From positions 7,316,001-7,380,000 of the forward strand of contig JBHGNT010000008.1 in NCBI GenBank assembly GCA_043228905.1: a stretch of 64,000 bases of DNA, read 5' to 3'. Positions 1 through 10,497 of this stretch are shown piece after piece; within the stretch, counting starts at the first letter, position 1; each line of letters begins with the position of its first letter. Source of the stretch: Azolla caroliniana. Its lineage: Eukaryota > Polypodiophyta. The notes under the pieces were generated by a model, which worked only from the letters and a program-made list of their open reading frames with translations, was not told the origin of the DNA and did no database searches. Position numbers and translations under genes: made by a program.

Positions 1-1227
1 ACCGTCGAGTTCCGCAAGATGGTAGGTCTCGTTGTCGTTGGCGCCTGTCACCACGTAAGGCTCGAACCACCTCCTTGCAAACTTCCGCGTTGCCTTGTGC
101 TAGTTGTCAAGGTTGTTGTCATACACTAGGACCCAGTCGCCTTCCTCGATTTTCTTCGGTCGCAGTCGGTGAGTCCGATCAAACCGCCCTTTGTTCTTCA
201 ACCTTGCCAACCGAAGCTTCTCCGCGGCTCGTTCCTCGTCCTCCGGCCTTCGCTCGAGCTGTCGAATCCGTGCCGCTAGCAGCTCCTCCCGACTCATCTC
301 ATCTCTCCAGTCCACCGTGGCCCATGAGGAGATGGTTCGCTTTGTTGGCATGATCGGCCTCTGTCCGTACATAAGTCTGCCGGCATGAACCCGGTTACCG
401 AACTGTGCGTAGTTCGGTCCGCCCACAAGGCATAAGGTAGCAGTCGCACCCAGTTCCCGACTTGGCCTTCACACGCCCGTACTAGCGCTTTGACGATTGG
501 CCCGTGTCCGCGCTCCACCTTCCCGTTAGCCTCCGGATTGTACGTTGTGGTGAGCGAGAGTTTGACCCCTAGTCGGTCAAACAGCTCTTCAGCCTCTTGC
601 GTGTCCAACTCTCCACGGTCAGCCACGATCTTTCCTACGCTCCCATACCGACATATCATGTCCTCGATCAGAAACCGGCACACAACCGCGATCGTTTTGT
701 TCTACAGCGCTCGGCCTTCAACCTGGTTTGTCAGATCCTCCCAAGCCAACACCAGATACCGCATCTATCCTACCCCCATCGACATCGTCACCAAATCCAC
801 CATCCATTTGAAGTGGACGGTCAGAGGGTAGATCGGGTGAAGCTCGTCCCAGTGTCAGACTATGGAGTGCATCTGACAGCTTTCGCAAGTCGTCACGAAC
901 CGATGCACGTCCCGGTACAGTTCCAGCCACCAGTACTTCCCTCTTAGCTTCTCGAACGTGGCCCACGTTCTGCGGTGTCTGGCCTAGGGACTCTCGTGGT
1001 AGGCCTCCAACAACTCCTCATGTTCCTCCTTTGCCACCACTCGGAGCGGGATGTCATCCCTCTTCTTCGGGTGCTTCCATATGTACCCATCCCGAAGGAA
1101 GAATCGGTACGCTTTCTTCCGGATCAGGTTGGTCTCTTCCTTTGTCCACACCGCGTCCGGTGTCATTGTTTTCAGGAGCCCGCCGATCTGGAGCCACTCC
1201 CTGTCATACTTGCTCTCGTCAAATTCG
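1..1227 (-). pseudogene. Gypsy integrase, broken, 3' end outside window
   Basis: Pre-integrase sequence (FFLRDGYIWKHPKKRDDIPL near 1,100) is followed by the core. In the core, VADRGELD (near 610) holds the second catalytic Asp and YNPEANGKVERGHGPIVKAL (near 520) the catalytic Glu. The C-terminal module is read as GDWVLVYDNNLDN (near 110-150) and, after a stop, KFARRWFEPYVVTG and TYHLAELDG up to the window edge, the conserved block after the core in many gypsy integrases. Several stops and frame changes are present. In an intact element this enzyme inserts the cDNA into the chromosome. Confidence 0.82.
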
Positions 1228-1960
1228 TTAAGCGCCGGAGTGCTCCCCTTTCTGGTCGTCACGTATGCCGCCTCGAAGAAATCTACGCCCGACTTCCTCG
1301 TCCTCCGAAACCATGTCGTCCTCGTTTTCGAACCTTGCCCTTGAGAGCATGTCGACCATGGCATTGTCTTTTCCGAAAATGTGTCGTATCTCCGGATTCA
1401 GGGACTTAATGTATGCTATCCACCGGAGCATTGCCAGGTCCGGCGTCACGCATCCGGAAACCATGCCGAGAATCGGCAGGTAGTCCGTCTCGATTATTAC
1501 CTCTGTCCCGATCAGGTAGCCTTTATCGGCCTTCACCGCCGAAACGATACCCTAGAGTTCGCGTTTAACCTTGGCGTATCCTCGTTGTCGCTCACTGAGG
1601 ACCTTCGTGCCGAACCGGATGGGGAACCTCGTGCCAACGTCATCCTCTTGGTTGATCACCCACCCGATCCCGGTCGGGCTCGTGTCCACCGTCACGTAGA
1701 TGGGGACGCCCTTGCCGTAGGCCGCTTTACGGAGAGCTGGTGCTATCGTAAGCGCCTCCTTTAGTATCCGGACCGACTCCGTGTGCTCCGTCCTCCACTC
1801 GAACCTACGCCCTTTCTTCAATAGCCCGTACAGCGGCTCCGTAACATGAGCGTAGTGCGGAATCTAGATGTGGTAGAACGCGCGCGCCCCCAAGAATCTG
1901 CGGACCTCTGTAACCGACAAGCAGTCGTCCTTCATCGCGGAGATGGCTTCTACCTTTGCC
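1228..1960 (-). pseudogene. Gypsy RNase H and connection region, broken
   Basis: Segments at 1,821-1,552 and 1,536-1,228 read as the RT-RNase H connection and the RNase H domain. Visible landmarks are YVTVDTSPTGIGWV (first catalytic Asp region), the SERQRGYAKVKREL helix with its conserved Glu, TDYLPILGM, and the IFGKDNAMVDMLSRA end block typical of gypsy RNase H. A stop or frameshift separates the two segments near 1,545. The position after RT and before integrase agrees with the gypsy order. Confidence 0.8.
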
Positions 1961-1972
1961 GGAGACGGTTTC

Positions 1973-3122
1973 CTACCGTAAGGCCCACATAGGTGTCCGA
2001 CCACCAAGATCTCTGACTGCCCGAACGCCGATTTTTCTCCGGAGAAGGTGAGTCGTGCGCTCTCGAGCCTCTATAGCACCTTCTCGTAGTCGTTGATGTG
2101 GTTCACGACGAACCTCCGGCATCCGTCCGGCCCGACAGTCTCGTCCGCATCTTCCACCGGACACCCCTTTATCGGGATGTCGTCCAAGAATGACATGGTG
2201 ATGTCCGGGATGCAGTCCCTCAGCACCTTGTTCATTGCGTTCACCATATGCGTGACCGAGTTCATCCACCTTGTGGTAGGGTACACATCCGTACTAGATC
2301 GAGAGGAGTTTGCATCGTCGTGATATCCCTGCTCTCCACGGCTAGCTGGAACTAGTCGTACCCCGAGTACAGATCACCGACAGAGTAAATCGACCTTCCG
2401 GCGAAGGCCTCCGCGAACTCGTCTATGGTCGGTCCGATTCCTGCATTCCGAATGGTCACCTTGTTGACCAGTTGCAGGTCTTGAATAAAACGTAACGTGT
2501 CGTTCTTCTTTGGCACGGTAAACCACCGATTCGAGTATGGGGCACTCAACGGTTCGAGGATGCCCATCTCAACCTTCTGTTTCAACAACTCCATCAGCTT
2601 CGGGATGTGAGCTCTGGGTACCTGAATCGGTTTGAGGTTCCATGGCACATGCAGTACCGTGAAGATCATCGTCAGTTCCACAATTGTCGGGTCTACGCAC
2701 CCGATCTCCTCCGGTGAGAATGTGAAAGCCTTCCCGTGCCTCCCGAGCATTCTCCAAAACTGGTCCTCTTCCGTCGGCAGTAGAAAGCCACCCCCACCAA
2801 TCTTGAGCTCTCGTAGCGTTATATCGGTGAACGTGTGTCCTATGCTAGCCGGATCTCGCAAACTCGGGTCCGACGCACCCCCCTTTACTCGTAACTCACT
2901 GCCCTCCGGCAAGGGTGCCGCTACTGACCTCACCTTCCGGTCCACTGTCTTGTACTTTGTGTCCACCCGGGCCGTTCGATCCGACTCGAGCCCGTTACAG
3001 AAGTCGGCGATGACTTCGTACATCCCTTCCGAACATACCAAAATCGTTTGGTCCTCTTTAAGGCCTCCTCCGACCACCTCTCGTAACTGTCCCAAGGTGT
3101 CGTCGAAAGAGACCGCCTCCAC
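1973..3122 (-). pseudogene. Gypsy reverse transcriptase, frameshifted
   Basis: The first part (3,122-2,352) reads through the RT fingers and palm: NRWFTVPKKNDTLRF, QDLQLVNKVTIRNAG, and a block ending in DLYSGYD. The frame is then lost, and the next part (about 2,286-2,071) has the catalytic FLDDIPIKG block, where FLDD stands for the usual Y/F-x-DD. After a further shift the thumb region with SGEKSAFGQ can be followed to about 1,970. In an intact element this enzyme copies element RNA into DNA in the cytoplasmic particle. At least two frameshifts make this copy inactive. Confidence 0.9.
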
Positions 3123-3388
3123 GACTCCGTTGATTTCCTCTCCAGGGCCGAGGACTCCGCATGCTTGAAGTCACTCCTCCGCGCTCTTCTTCTCCCGGCC
3201 AACGACGTCGACAATCGTACAACCCCCGTTGTCGGAGAACCAAAATTTCCTACCTATAGTACATGTCTTCTTCCCTACTGTACATTTGTGGGGTTTTTCC
3301 GGGGGGGGTGTCCGGACTAACGCAGCCCCACGCCTTGATAGCCCTCTCTAAAACTCGGATCTCGCCACCGAGGGTCTCGCGGTTATGC

Positions 3389-3844
3389 TCATGGTTTGGT
3401 CGCACCGTAAGGAACTGGACCGAGTGACGCCCGTCCTGGCTCTTGACTCTTGCATAGGCCGAACCGTTGTCCAGCACCTTGGTCTCCATCCATGTCGCCG
3501 TGATGTATGGTTCTCCTAGTATAACTGGATGTGAGGACGTCTCCTACACGAAGAAGTGCTGGTCGATCTCGACATCGCCGATTTTCACCCGTACGTTTGG
3601 GCAAGCTCCATGTAGTTCTTCCGTGGCACGCGTCGCTGCCCGTATTTTCCAACCATTTCCCCTTTTTGTAGAAGTCCATGGACATCAAGTTGATTTTTGA
3701 ACCGTGGTCCACCAACGCCACCACCGGCTCCTGGACATTCCCGACCTTAACAGGGGTCTCCGTGGTCGCTCTAGCCCAGTGCAGCCTCGAATAGTGGCTC
3801 TCCGCCAACTCGTCTTCTAGCGCCATGTCCTTTATGTGCGTCAT
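3389..3844 (-). pseudogene. Gypsy aspartic protease fragment
   Basis: The segment contains ALVDHGSKINLMS, the place of the retroviral-type aspartic protease motif (D-S/T-G-A/S). The second residue is His instead of Ser or Thr, so the active site is probably dead. It lies just upstream of the RT segment on the same strand, as expected in a pol polyprotein. The reading frame continues beyond the domain into sequence without recognisable motifs, which suggests a frameshift. Function in an intact element is cleavage of the Gag-Pol precursor. Confidence 0.65.
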
Positions 3845-3932
3845 TCGCCCTACGCACTGGCTATTGGCTCCTTAATGTACGTGATGGTCGCAACATGACC
3901 AGACTTAGCCCATGTCGTAGGAGACGTTAATA

Positions 3933-4256
3933 GATTTAATATGCACAATCCCGACCGATCGCATTGGAACGCAGTAAAGACTATGGCATCCTATTCGGCC
4001 ATAATTATACTTTAGGCATAGTTGGTTATATACCGACTCAGACTTTGCCGACTATGTGGACAGTCGAAAATCAACAACCATATATTGCTTTAAATTTGGC
4101 AATGGAGCAATCTCATGGAAGTCGAAACTTCAAGAGTGCATTGCTATGTCAACGATTGAGGCCAAATATGTAGCCGCATTTGACGCAGTGAAAGAGACCT
4201 TATGGCTCGGTCGACAGGCGCACACGTTGTCGAGTTGTTACGCTCTTCACGTGTAG
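3933..4256 (+). pseudogene. Ty1/copia RNase H fragment
   Basis: Starting with HWNAVKTM (the copia block before RNase H), then after frame changes RKSTTIYCFKFGNGAISWKS and IEAKYVAAFDAVKETLWL, this is the end of a copia polyprotein. The usual block is D-x-R-K-S-T-x-G-Y followed by STxEAEY. It lies on the plus strand directly against the minus-strand gypsy body, so a recombination or insertion boundary lies at about 3,870-3,930. There is no RT upstream, so this is only a scrap. Confidence 0.8.
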
Positions 4257-4259
4257 GAT

Positions 4260-4841
4260 CCAAGGCGGGACCACCGGTGTCATGGACTAGGGATTAGAAG
4301 AGAAAGAGTAAGACAAGAAATGGAAGCTTAGCTCAAGAGGAGAAGAGGAAAGAATAAGACCATGACATAGAAGGAGAGATTGGCGGAGGCAAGATGCTCA
4401 ACAAGTTATATTAAAATAAACGAATGATTACAACATTGGTGGCCGCATGGGCCACACCAAACGACTATGAGAAAACCCTAACCGGGGATGAACAAGGAAA
4501 CCCTAATCGAAACCCTAACCCTAAAACAGTGAGAACTCTAGACTAAGTGGTATACATTTCATACGCAAAATAGGCAACTCCTTCATAAGTGACCCCTCCC
4601 TTCCTTTTATAGCCCAAGGAGGGAGGGACCTTACAATGTGGGATAAAATTTCCCCTCTTATTTTTATACACCATTTCCTAGTATACGTGTGCACATGTTG
4701 CACACCACCGACTTGCCCATTCCACCCCGGTTTCCCCCTATGGATGAAAATCTTCACGACAACGTTTCGACAAGCAACTTTGATTAGGCTCCAATTGTCT
4801 ACAACAGTCAAGGTGTTGTCACTTTGTCAAGAAATCCGGTT
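4260..4841. other. LTR-like non-coding stretch
   Basis: No gene is seen. On the minus strand there is a TATA-like GGGCTATAAAAGG near 4,612, and the sequence ending in ACAACA at 4,806 would read TGTTGTAGACAATTGG on the minus strand, a common start for a copia LTR. I cannot find a matching second copy or a target-site duplication, so the call as a minus-strand LTR remnant is tentative. A few AACCCTAA-like words near 4,475-4,535 are too few to be a telomeric tract. Confidence 0.35.
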
Positions 4842-5320
4842 TGTTGGCCTATGAGAGTATGATCCGGAGGTGGAGGTGTGAACCAGGAAGAGTTAAAGCC
4901 GGATTAATATTATTAATATAGTTAAGGAAATGACGGATTCGGATAATTGTACCGATTCGGATCTACACCGATTAGTAGACGGTAGCAGGTAGGCACCGTT
5001 TTGTAACTCTTACCGGATGCCTATAAAAGGATCCGAATTGATGTATATTTCATAGTAGTAATGTGAGTTTAAGTATTGTTGTCTATGTTCTATTGTCTGT
5101 ATCATCTTGTGTGTTTGTTGTTTGTGCAATAATTTCCAATCTTACGTGTGTAATTAAGATCCGGATAAGTGAGTGATTCTGGAAGGCATTTCGAAAAGTA
5201 ACCGGATAATGTTAACTAAATGAGTGCAGAATTATCATCCATATCTCTACACACCCCTTTGGATTCATGTTTCGGAAGGGAACACCCTGTGTTTGTGGCT
5301 AGTCCGGCCATGGATTAACA
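4842..5320 (+). repeat. 5' LTR of a Ty3/gypsy-like element
   Basis: The segment runs from TGTTGGCC to ATTAACA (TG...CA ends). It carries a TATA box, CTATAAAAGG, at 5,021-5,030, and is followed at once by a primer binding site and a gag frame on the same strand. It shares the upstream block TAGGCACCGTTTTGTA and the general layout of its end with the LTRs at 54,266 and 55,380, so these belong to one family. No 3' LTR copy is found before 7.8 kb, so the element is truncated. Confidence 0.7.
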
Positions 5321-5326
5321 CAATTT

Positions 5327-5344
5327 TGGCGACCATGATGCCTA
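5327..5344 (+). promoter_or_regulatory. Primer binding site (PBS) of the 5-kb gypsy element
   Basis: TGGCGACCATGATGCCTA lies six bases after the LTR end. PBSs begin with TGG because they pair with the CCA end of a tRNA. The first bases match the complement of a tRNA ending GTCGCCA, as in plant tRNA-Arg. A near-identical site is present on the minus strand at 63,657-63,674. Confidence 0.6.
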
Positions 5345-6700
5345 AACAAAACAGTGAACAATGGGGATGGATGTCTAGACAGACGAACGTACCCAGTGGC
5401 TGGACGAAGCGAGAAGACTAGTTGAGTGATTGTGGAGGCAGGAGGCTTACCAACAGGCGACAGAGGAGATCCGACAGGATTGGTCGTTTCCTAGAGAGAT
5501 TCGGCGGGTTGTGGAGGAAACAGTCTACATTCAAAATCAACGATACTCACACGAAGGAAGCGGCCTTACCAATCTGCTCGACGTTGAATTGATATTGCAG
5601 ATTTTAGTAACATGCGTCGGAGATTCAGAGGCCCTCTCGGCATTCGAGTTGGGATTTGACAGCGACGAGCGGAGCGTCCACTCGAATTACAGATCCAATC
5701 ACGACACTTCGGACGAGCTAGAGGAAGACAGATCCGAGCACACACCAACACAGGAGTCGAGAACTTCGTTACCACACCGACGAAACAAGAAAATTTGGTT
5801 CCAACACCACCAGTAGAGGAAGCCAATCCGGTGTTGCCCGAAGAAGTGATTCTGGAACAACCACCGATAGAGGAAAACAATCAGGCGCCAACACCATCGG
5901 TGCAAGAAATCATACCGACACTCGACTGTGACGAAGAAGAAGATACCATACCGTACCCATACCCAAAGTACTGGGACGAGCCGAACGCGGATGCACATGT
6001 CCACGCATTTCTACATACATGGGAGGCCAACTACATTTCCCAACAACTAACGATATCCAAAGCAGGGAGATCGAAAATTGCAGAGTTTGGACTATCATTG
6101 GAAGGACCAACGGTGAGATGGCACGCACAGTACTCCCCAGGGAGTTTCGCCACATTCACTAACCTACGAGACAAGTTCTTGCGATTGTTCCATCAACAAG
6201 TGGCGCAAAGGGAGTTGGTCGGACAATTTTATACCACTTACCAAGAAGCACACGAAATTGTACCACAGTTTATAATCTGATTCCAAATTCTACACAACCA
6301 TTTGACACGGGCACCTCCGGAGGATGAGGTCAAAGCGGTATTTTTGGCGGCTCTCCGATAGCCACTCCGAAATATGTTAGTAGTATTGGATTTCCGAACG
6401 AGCACAATCGACCAGGTCATAGACCGGGTGCTCGAAATGGATCGAGCCTAGAATAGTAATCATATGGCGATGGGAGCTCTCCAACGCGCATTGTCCAGAG
6501 AGGAGGACCTGCGATTCCGACAGGCAGTTCAATGTACAACTTGTATGAACCCTGGCCATTCCACCTTGGAATGCACGATGCAGGCATAGTGTTTGTTGTG
6601 TCACTCAAAGACACACAAGGGAGCACGGATGACGAGCATGACATCTTGTGGAATGTGAGGTTGCAAGTTCAATACTCACTAACTATGTATTTTATGTCGT
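5337..6700 (+). pseudogene. Ty3/gypsy gag with zinc knuckles, broken
   Basis: An ATG at 5,337 just after the PBS opens a short frame that stops at 5,419; after a frame change the reading goes on at 5,430-5,816 and 5,795-6,280. The last part has the capsid-like retrotransposon gag domain (AFLHTWEANYISQQLTISKA, then GPTVRWHAQYSPGSFATF and LRDKFLRLFHQQ). After more breaks a CX2CX4HX4C zinc knuckle CTTCMNPGHSTLEC appears near 6,534-6,575, followed by a weaker CLLC-HSKTH partner. An intact product would package element RNA. No protease or RT follows, so the element was cut off before pol. Confidence 0.75.
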
Positions 6701-7079
6701 GACTGTATCGTGACACTCGGGATCAAAGTGATCCACACCCTCGACAACATATTGTTGACCCAAAGATACTATGTGTTGAATGTGCTATAAAAGTTTGGCA
6801 TGATGGATTGTTGGTCCGTCACAACTCCTGTTAATCGAAACTTGATGCTTCGCAATGTCTCGAGAATAGCCTACAATGCGACGATTCCGGCGAATTGTTG
6901 GAAGCCTGATATGTCTAACGATCACTGGAGCCGATCTCAACTATCCAATCGGCTTGATTAGCCAATTCATGTAGAAGCCGACAACTGAGCACCTTCAGTG
7001 CCCACATTAGATATTGTGACATGTCAAGGACACGAAGGATTATGGGTTGCTATATCAGAACAACATAGTCGAACAACTA
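6700..7079. other. Decayed retrotransposon-derived sequence, no gene
   Basis: Continuation of the gypsy element beyond the zinc knuckles; every frame is broken and I recognise no domain. Confidence 0.5.
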
Positions 7080-7160
7080 GTTGGCTATACATATGCCGAT
7101 TGGACCAAAGACGCCATGGATCGCCGATCGATATTAGGCTTTACGTTCTCCCTAAGTAGA
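7080..7160 (+). pseudogene. Ty1/copia RNase H scrap
   Basis: The plus strand reads VGYTYADWTKDAMDRRSILG, matching the copia RNase H block G-Y-x-D-A-D-W-x-x-D-x-x-D-R-R-S-T-x-G. It is very short and follows gypsy gag sequence, so it must be a separate insertion or a recombination product. Confidence 0.65.
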
Positions 7161-7195
7161 ATAGAAGGTGCATTGTTTAATCTCAACAAAGCTAC

Positions 7196-7843
7196 TTGAG
7201 AAAGATGGAGAAAGATAGTTACACGTTTAGAGCACAAGAATGAGATTTTTTATTTGGAATCTTGCCAAACTGCTTTACAAGACTCAGTTCCCCATATTTA
7301 TACTTAGGGTAACTAAGCCCTGACTCCCTTAGGGAGTGTCCAGACAAGAGATACAAGTGGGTAAATGTTAGAGCTATGATCTAAAGTAAGCATATGATAA
7401 GGATATAATAGATATAAAATAAGAAAGGAGAGGGAGAAATAAGGGTGTCGATCCACCCAATCACCCCCGAGTGAAGGGATCGAGATAGACTCGAGCCTCG
7501 ATCGATGTCCCATACCACTGTTGTGGTGTCGAATCGTACATGGTGCTGGCGCACTAACTACAAGAGTTGACCCACCACAATGTTAGAGTCTCGAAGTAGT
7601 CGATAATGTGTCAAATGATGGTAGTTAGGCCTCATATTTATAGCCAGACCTAAGGCCCCCATGCAAGTTCACACTTGTCCTAATGGGTTGTCTCGATCCC
7701 GAGGATAAAGTAATCCTCCCCTTCTTTACACTCTCGTTTAACCCTCACGTGTTATCCACGTGTATAGAATACTATGGTAAATTCTCACCACGGGATATTA
7801 TATGGTCATGCACGTAACAGTAGAGTGGGACTTTTAGCCCAAC
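7196..7843 (-). repeat. Probable LTR, minus strand
   Basis: On the minus strand the segment begins TGTTGGGCTAAAAGTCCC (at 7,843), a common copia LTR start. About 195 bases further it has a TATA box, GGCTATAAATATG (7,638-7,650). It would end near 7,196. I found no second copy and no clear target-site duplication, so both limits are estimates. Confidence 0.4.
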
Positions 7844-8083
7844 ACCATATTCAAAAGCCAAAACACAAGAATTTACAAGCCCAATATGGCATTGGCAAAA
7901 GATCTAATATTACAATACTCATCGGCAAAATAACAAAATTTACAAGCCTAATATGTGATGACAAAAAATTGGAATGAAGTTACAAGTTGGTAAAGCCCAA
8001 AACATGGTGTGCCCACTTAACAATCATACGATGGAGGAGGTAGATGCTATCATGACCATACCAATGCTCAAGCCTTGTCAGAT

Positions 8084-8329
8084 TGAATTTATAAGAACAC
8101 ACATTCGAGGATGAAGGTACACACTTGAAGACTAACAAGTGATAAACTCCACCTGAATTGACAATGACAGTAATGTATGATATGCATTACAATAAATAAA
8201 TTCAATCAAATTTATAAGAACACACATTTGAGGATGAATGTACACACTTGAAGACTAAGAGGTGGTCAACCCCACCTGAATTGACAATGTTAGTAATGTA
8301 TAATATGCATTACAACAAAGAAATTTGTA
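8084..8329. repeat. Two-copy tandem duplication, about 123 bp per unit
   Basis: Units 8,084-8,206 and 8,207-8,329 share ATTTATAAGAACACACATT, ACACTTGAAGACTAA, CACCTGAATTGACAATG and ATGCATTACAA in the same order, with scattered substitutions. They are non-coding. Confidence 0.85.
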
Positions 8330-9069
8330 TCTCTTAGTAGTTTGAATACCAAGATCTAAATCCTTACATGTTGGAGTCACATCACCATCAGATGTTTCTG
8401 TTGCCTCACAATGAATTTGTTGGCTCATTTGGTCTGCACCTTCTAAAGCCCCTGCCTTTGCCCCCTCCATTAGGTTTTGGGTCTCCATCTTTCTTGAATA
8501 GTTTGTTTTGTTTGATACTGCTTTGTACAAAAACCTCGTTGCCATTAGAGAAAACATAATGCATTCATTAGAATTTGAGACTATCACATTTTTTATAAAT
8601 GAATTTGAATAGTACCTCTCTTCACTAGGTTTTCTTTCACCCCAAACTTCATCAAGGAACTATAAGGACTAAGCAACCAGCTATGCAACCAATATAGGAA
8701 GGGGCAAAAGATTGAAAACCCCCAATCTTCAAAACAAGAAGGTTGACCTTACCTTGAATGCATAGAAATAACAAAGTTTGCACAAAAATGACATTTGAAT
8801 GCATGAAAAGATGTTAAAGCAATAAGAATGGGGGAAATCAAAGATATGTATAGAAAAGTACATAGTTTTAATAATTTCCTAAACCCTAAATGTAGATAAG
8901 CAAACAAAGGAAGTACTTACTAGGTCGAGGTGGAGGTTCAATTTTAGATATAGGTGCAAGTGGTTGAGCGCAGGTGCAACAGGTTTCAAAATTTCAAAAA
9001 TGGGTGGAAAAATGTAAATATGTAGGGTTTTACCAACACTGCAGTTGTGCCTGAGTGAGATGCACTAGG

Positions 9070-9340
9070 ACATCGGGTTAGGCAAAAAAACCCGAGTTAG
9101 GTTTCCAGAGTCCGAGTTAGGTGTGGAGCATTACATGGGTTAGAGTGACATAGTCTGGGTTAGGTAAGAAGGTTCAGGTTAGGTGTGAAGAATGACACTG
9201 CATGGGTTAGGTAATGTAATGGCATGATTTTCCCCAATTAGGTTAGAACCCCAGGTTAGGTTGAGATAGTCCGGGTTAGGTAATGTCATGGTAGGATGTG
9301 TCCAGGTTAGAAATTACAATGCCCAGGTTGGTGAATCGCA
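9070..9340. repeat. Degenerate GGGTTAGG-type repeat region
   Basis: The word GGTTAGG (often GGGTTAGG or GAGTTAGG) recurs about a dozen times at irregular spacing, with words such as ATGACATGG, TAATGTCATGG and AGTCCGGG between. It looks like an eroded minisatellite, not a true telomeric tract, because the copies are not contiguous. Confidence 0.6.
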
Positions 9341-10397
9341 TTGCTTGAGTTAGACGTGACAAAGGCTCATCAAAGCCGGGATGGTTTTTACACGTGTACT
9401 TTTTGCGGATAGAGATTTGACGGTGCACATCGCATGCACCTTTGAAAACGTGTCGTGCCCTGCACTGTTGGTGACCACGATATCCTCACCATACCTCTTT
9501 TTTATTTGGTACCAAATATAAACTTCAGTCGTCAACCACAATACTTTAACGATGTCCTTGCCCATAAGCGTGCATACATCCACTTCACTTTGAATTGACA
9601 TCTAATAGAGGGGCAATGCAAAGGCCTCAGACTCCCAACAGTGTTAGAAAAGAAAAGACTCACAATGAAGAGAAGTAAGATATTCATCAATTGAGTGACG
9701 AGACTTTATATTGACAATGAATGCAGATCACAACGAGAACTACCTTCCTCAAAAGTAGACTAGCAAATTAGCAATGGTTTCCCTATATGTGGTGGGTACT
9801 AAGTGTTTTAAAAGTGAAAACTTCTTCAAGCACCCTAGTTAGGACAGGCCATTACCTCACATGAATTGGACATGCATGTCCATTAATGTCTTACATAGAA
9901 TATAAAGGCTAATGGATCATGAGTTTAAATAGAGACCATGCAAACTATTCCTAGGGAGAAATCAAAGCTCGTGTTGTGCAAAACCATCAAATGCAAGAAA
10001 AGTGGGGGAAAACAACGTACCATTGTGTCCGGCATGACGAGGCTCTATATTAACCAAGCCCGAAATGCTATGCCAGCCCAGGGTCGAGTCAACGTCTTTG
10101 CAGTCGAGGGGTTAAGACGATTTCAATAACGAAGGCCATACATACGAGCTAGTGAGATCTCATTCGAATGATCGTAGTAGATCCAACTATGATTTGTTTT
10201 AGAAGGGGTAGCCGTAAAACTAACACAGTGCCATATATACTTATGAGTAATTAAGAACTAATCAAGGGTAATTAATGGCTGATAATTAATCATCAATGAT
10301 TGATAAGCCCTAGAACGAGGGTAGATTATTTTTCTAAGTTTTAACTGAGGTTGGGTTAATATTTAACCCAGGTGTGGGGTTAAGAAAACAGAGAGTT

Positions 10398-10430
10398 CTT
10401 TCTTCTTCTTCTTCTTCTTCTTCTTCTTCT
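10398..10430 (+). repeat. (TTC)n microsatellite in the FCA leader
   Basis: An uninterrupted run of about eleven TTC units lies roughly 70 bases upstream of the FCA start codon, inside the probable 5' untranslated region. Such pyrimidine tracts are common in plant leaders. Confidence 0.8.
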
Positions 10431-10497
10431 TTGCTCTTCTTCCTTCCTGTCTGTGTTCCTGTTTCTTCTTCACCCTCCTTTACTTCCTTTCTCTCTG

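Larger units (their letters stand above)
1..3870 (-). mobile_element. Ty3/gypsy retrotransposon body, decayed, cut by window edge
   Basis: Reading the minus strand from 3,844 downwards gives protease, reverse transcriptase, RNase H and integrase in that order, which is the Ty3/gypsy order (integrase last). The frame is broken several times, so no full polyprotein can be read. No LTR is visible: the 3' LTR would lie left of base 1, and the gag end is replaced at about 3,870 by unrelated copia sequence. The stretch is clearly GC-richer than everything up to about 50 kb. Its RT blocks (for example DEFAEAFAGRSIYSVGDLYS) resemble, from memory, gypsy elements I associate with basidiomycete fungi more than common plant lineages; that is an impression, not a measured result. 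Confidence 0.88.
7844..10373. other. Intergenic stretch upstream of the FCA-like gene
   Basis: No convincing gene is seen. The longest frame is an unrecognised 83-codon one on the minus strand (9,350-9,601). The stretch holds a 123-bp tandem duplication and a GGGTTAGG-rich region, annotated separately. The last few hundred bases before 10,498 must contain the FCA promoter, but I see no decisive TATA box. Confidence 0.6.

Noticed and set aside
4475-4535. Telomeric AACCCTAA tract
   Set aside because: Only three or four separated words; no contiguous repeat.
9350-9601. 83-codon minus-strand frame as a gene
   Set aside because: No domain or splice context, and adjacent DNA is repetitive; left as unrecognised.
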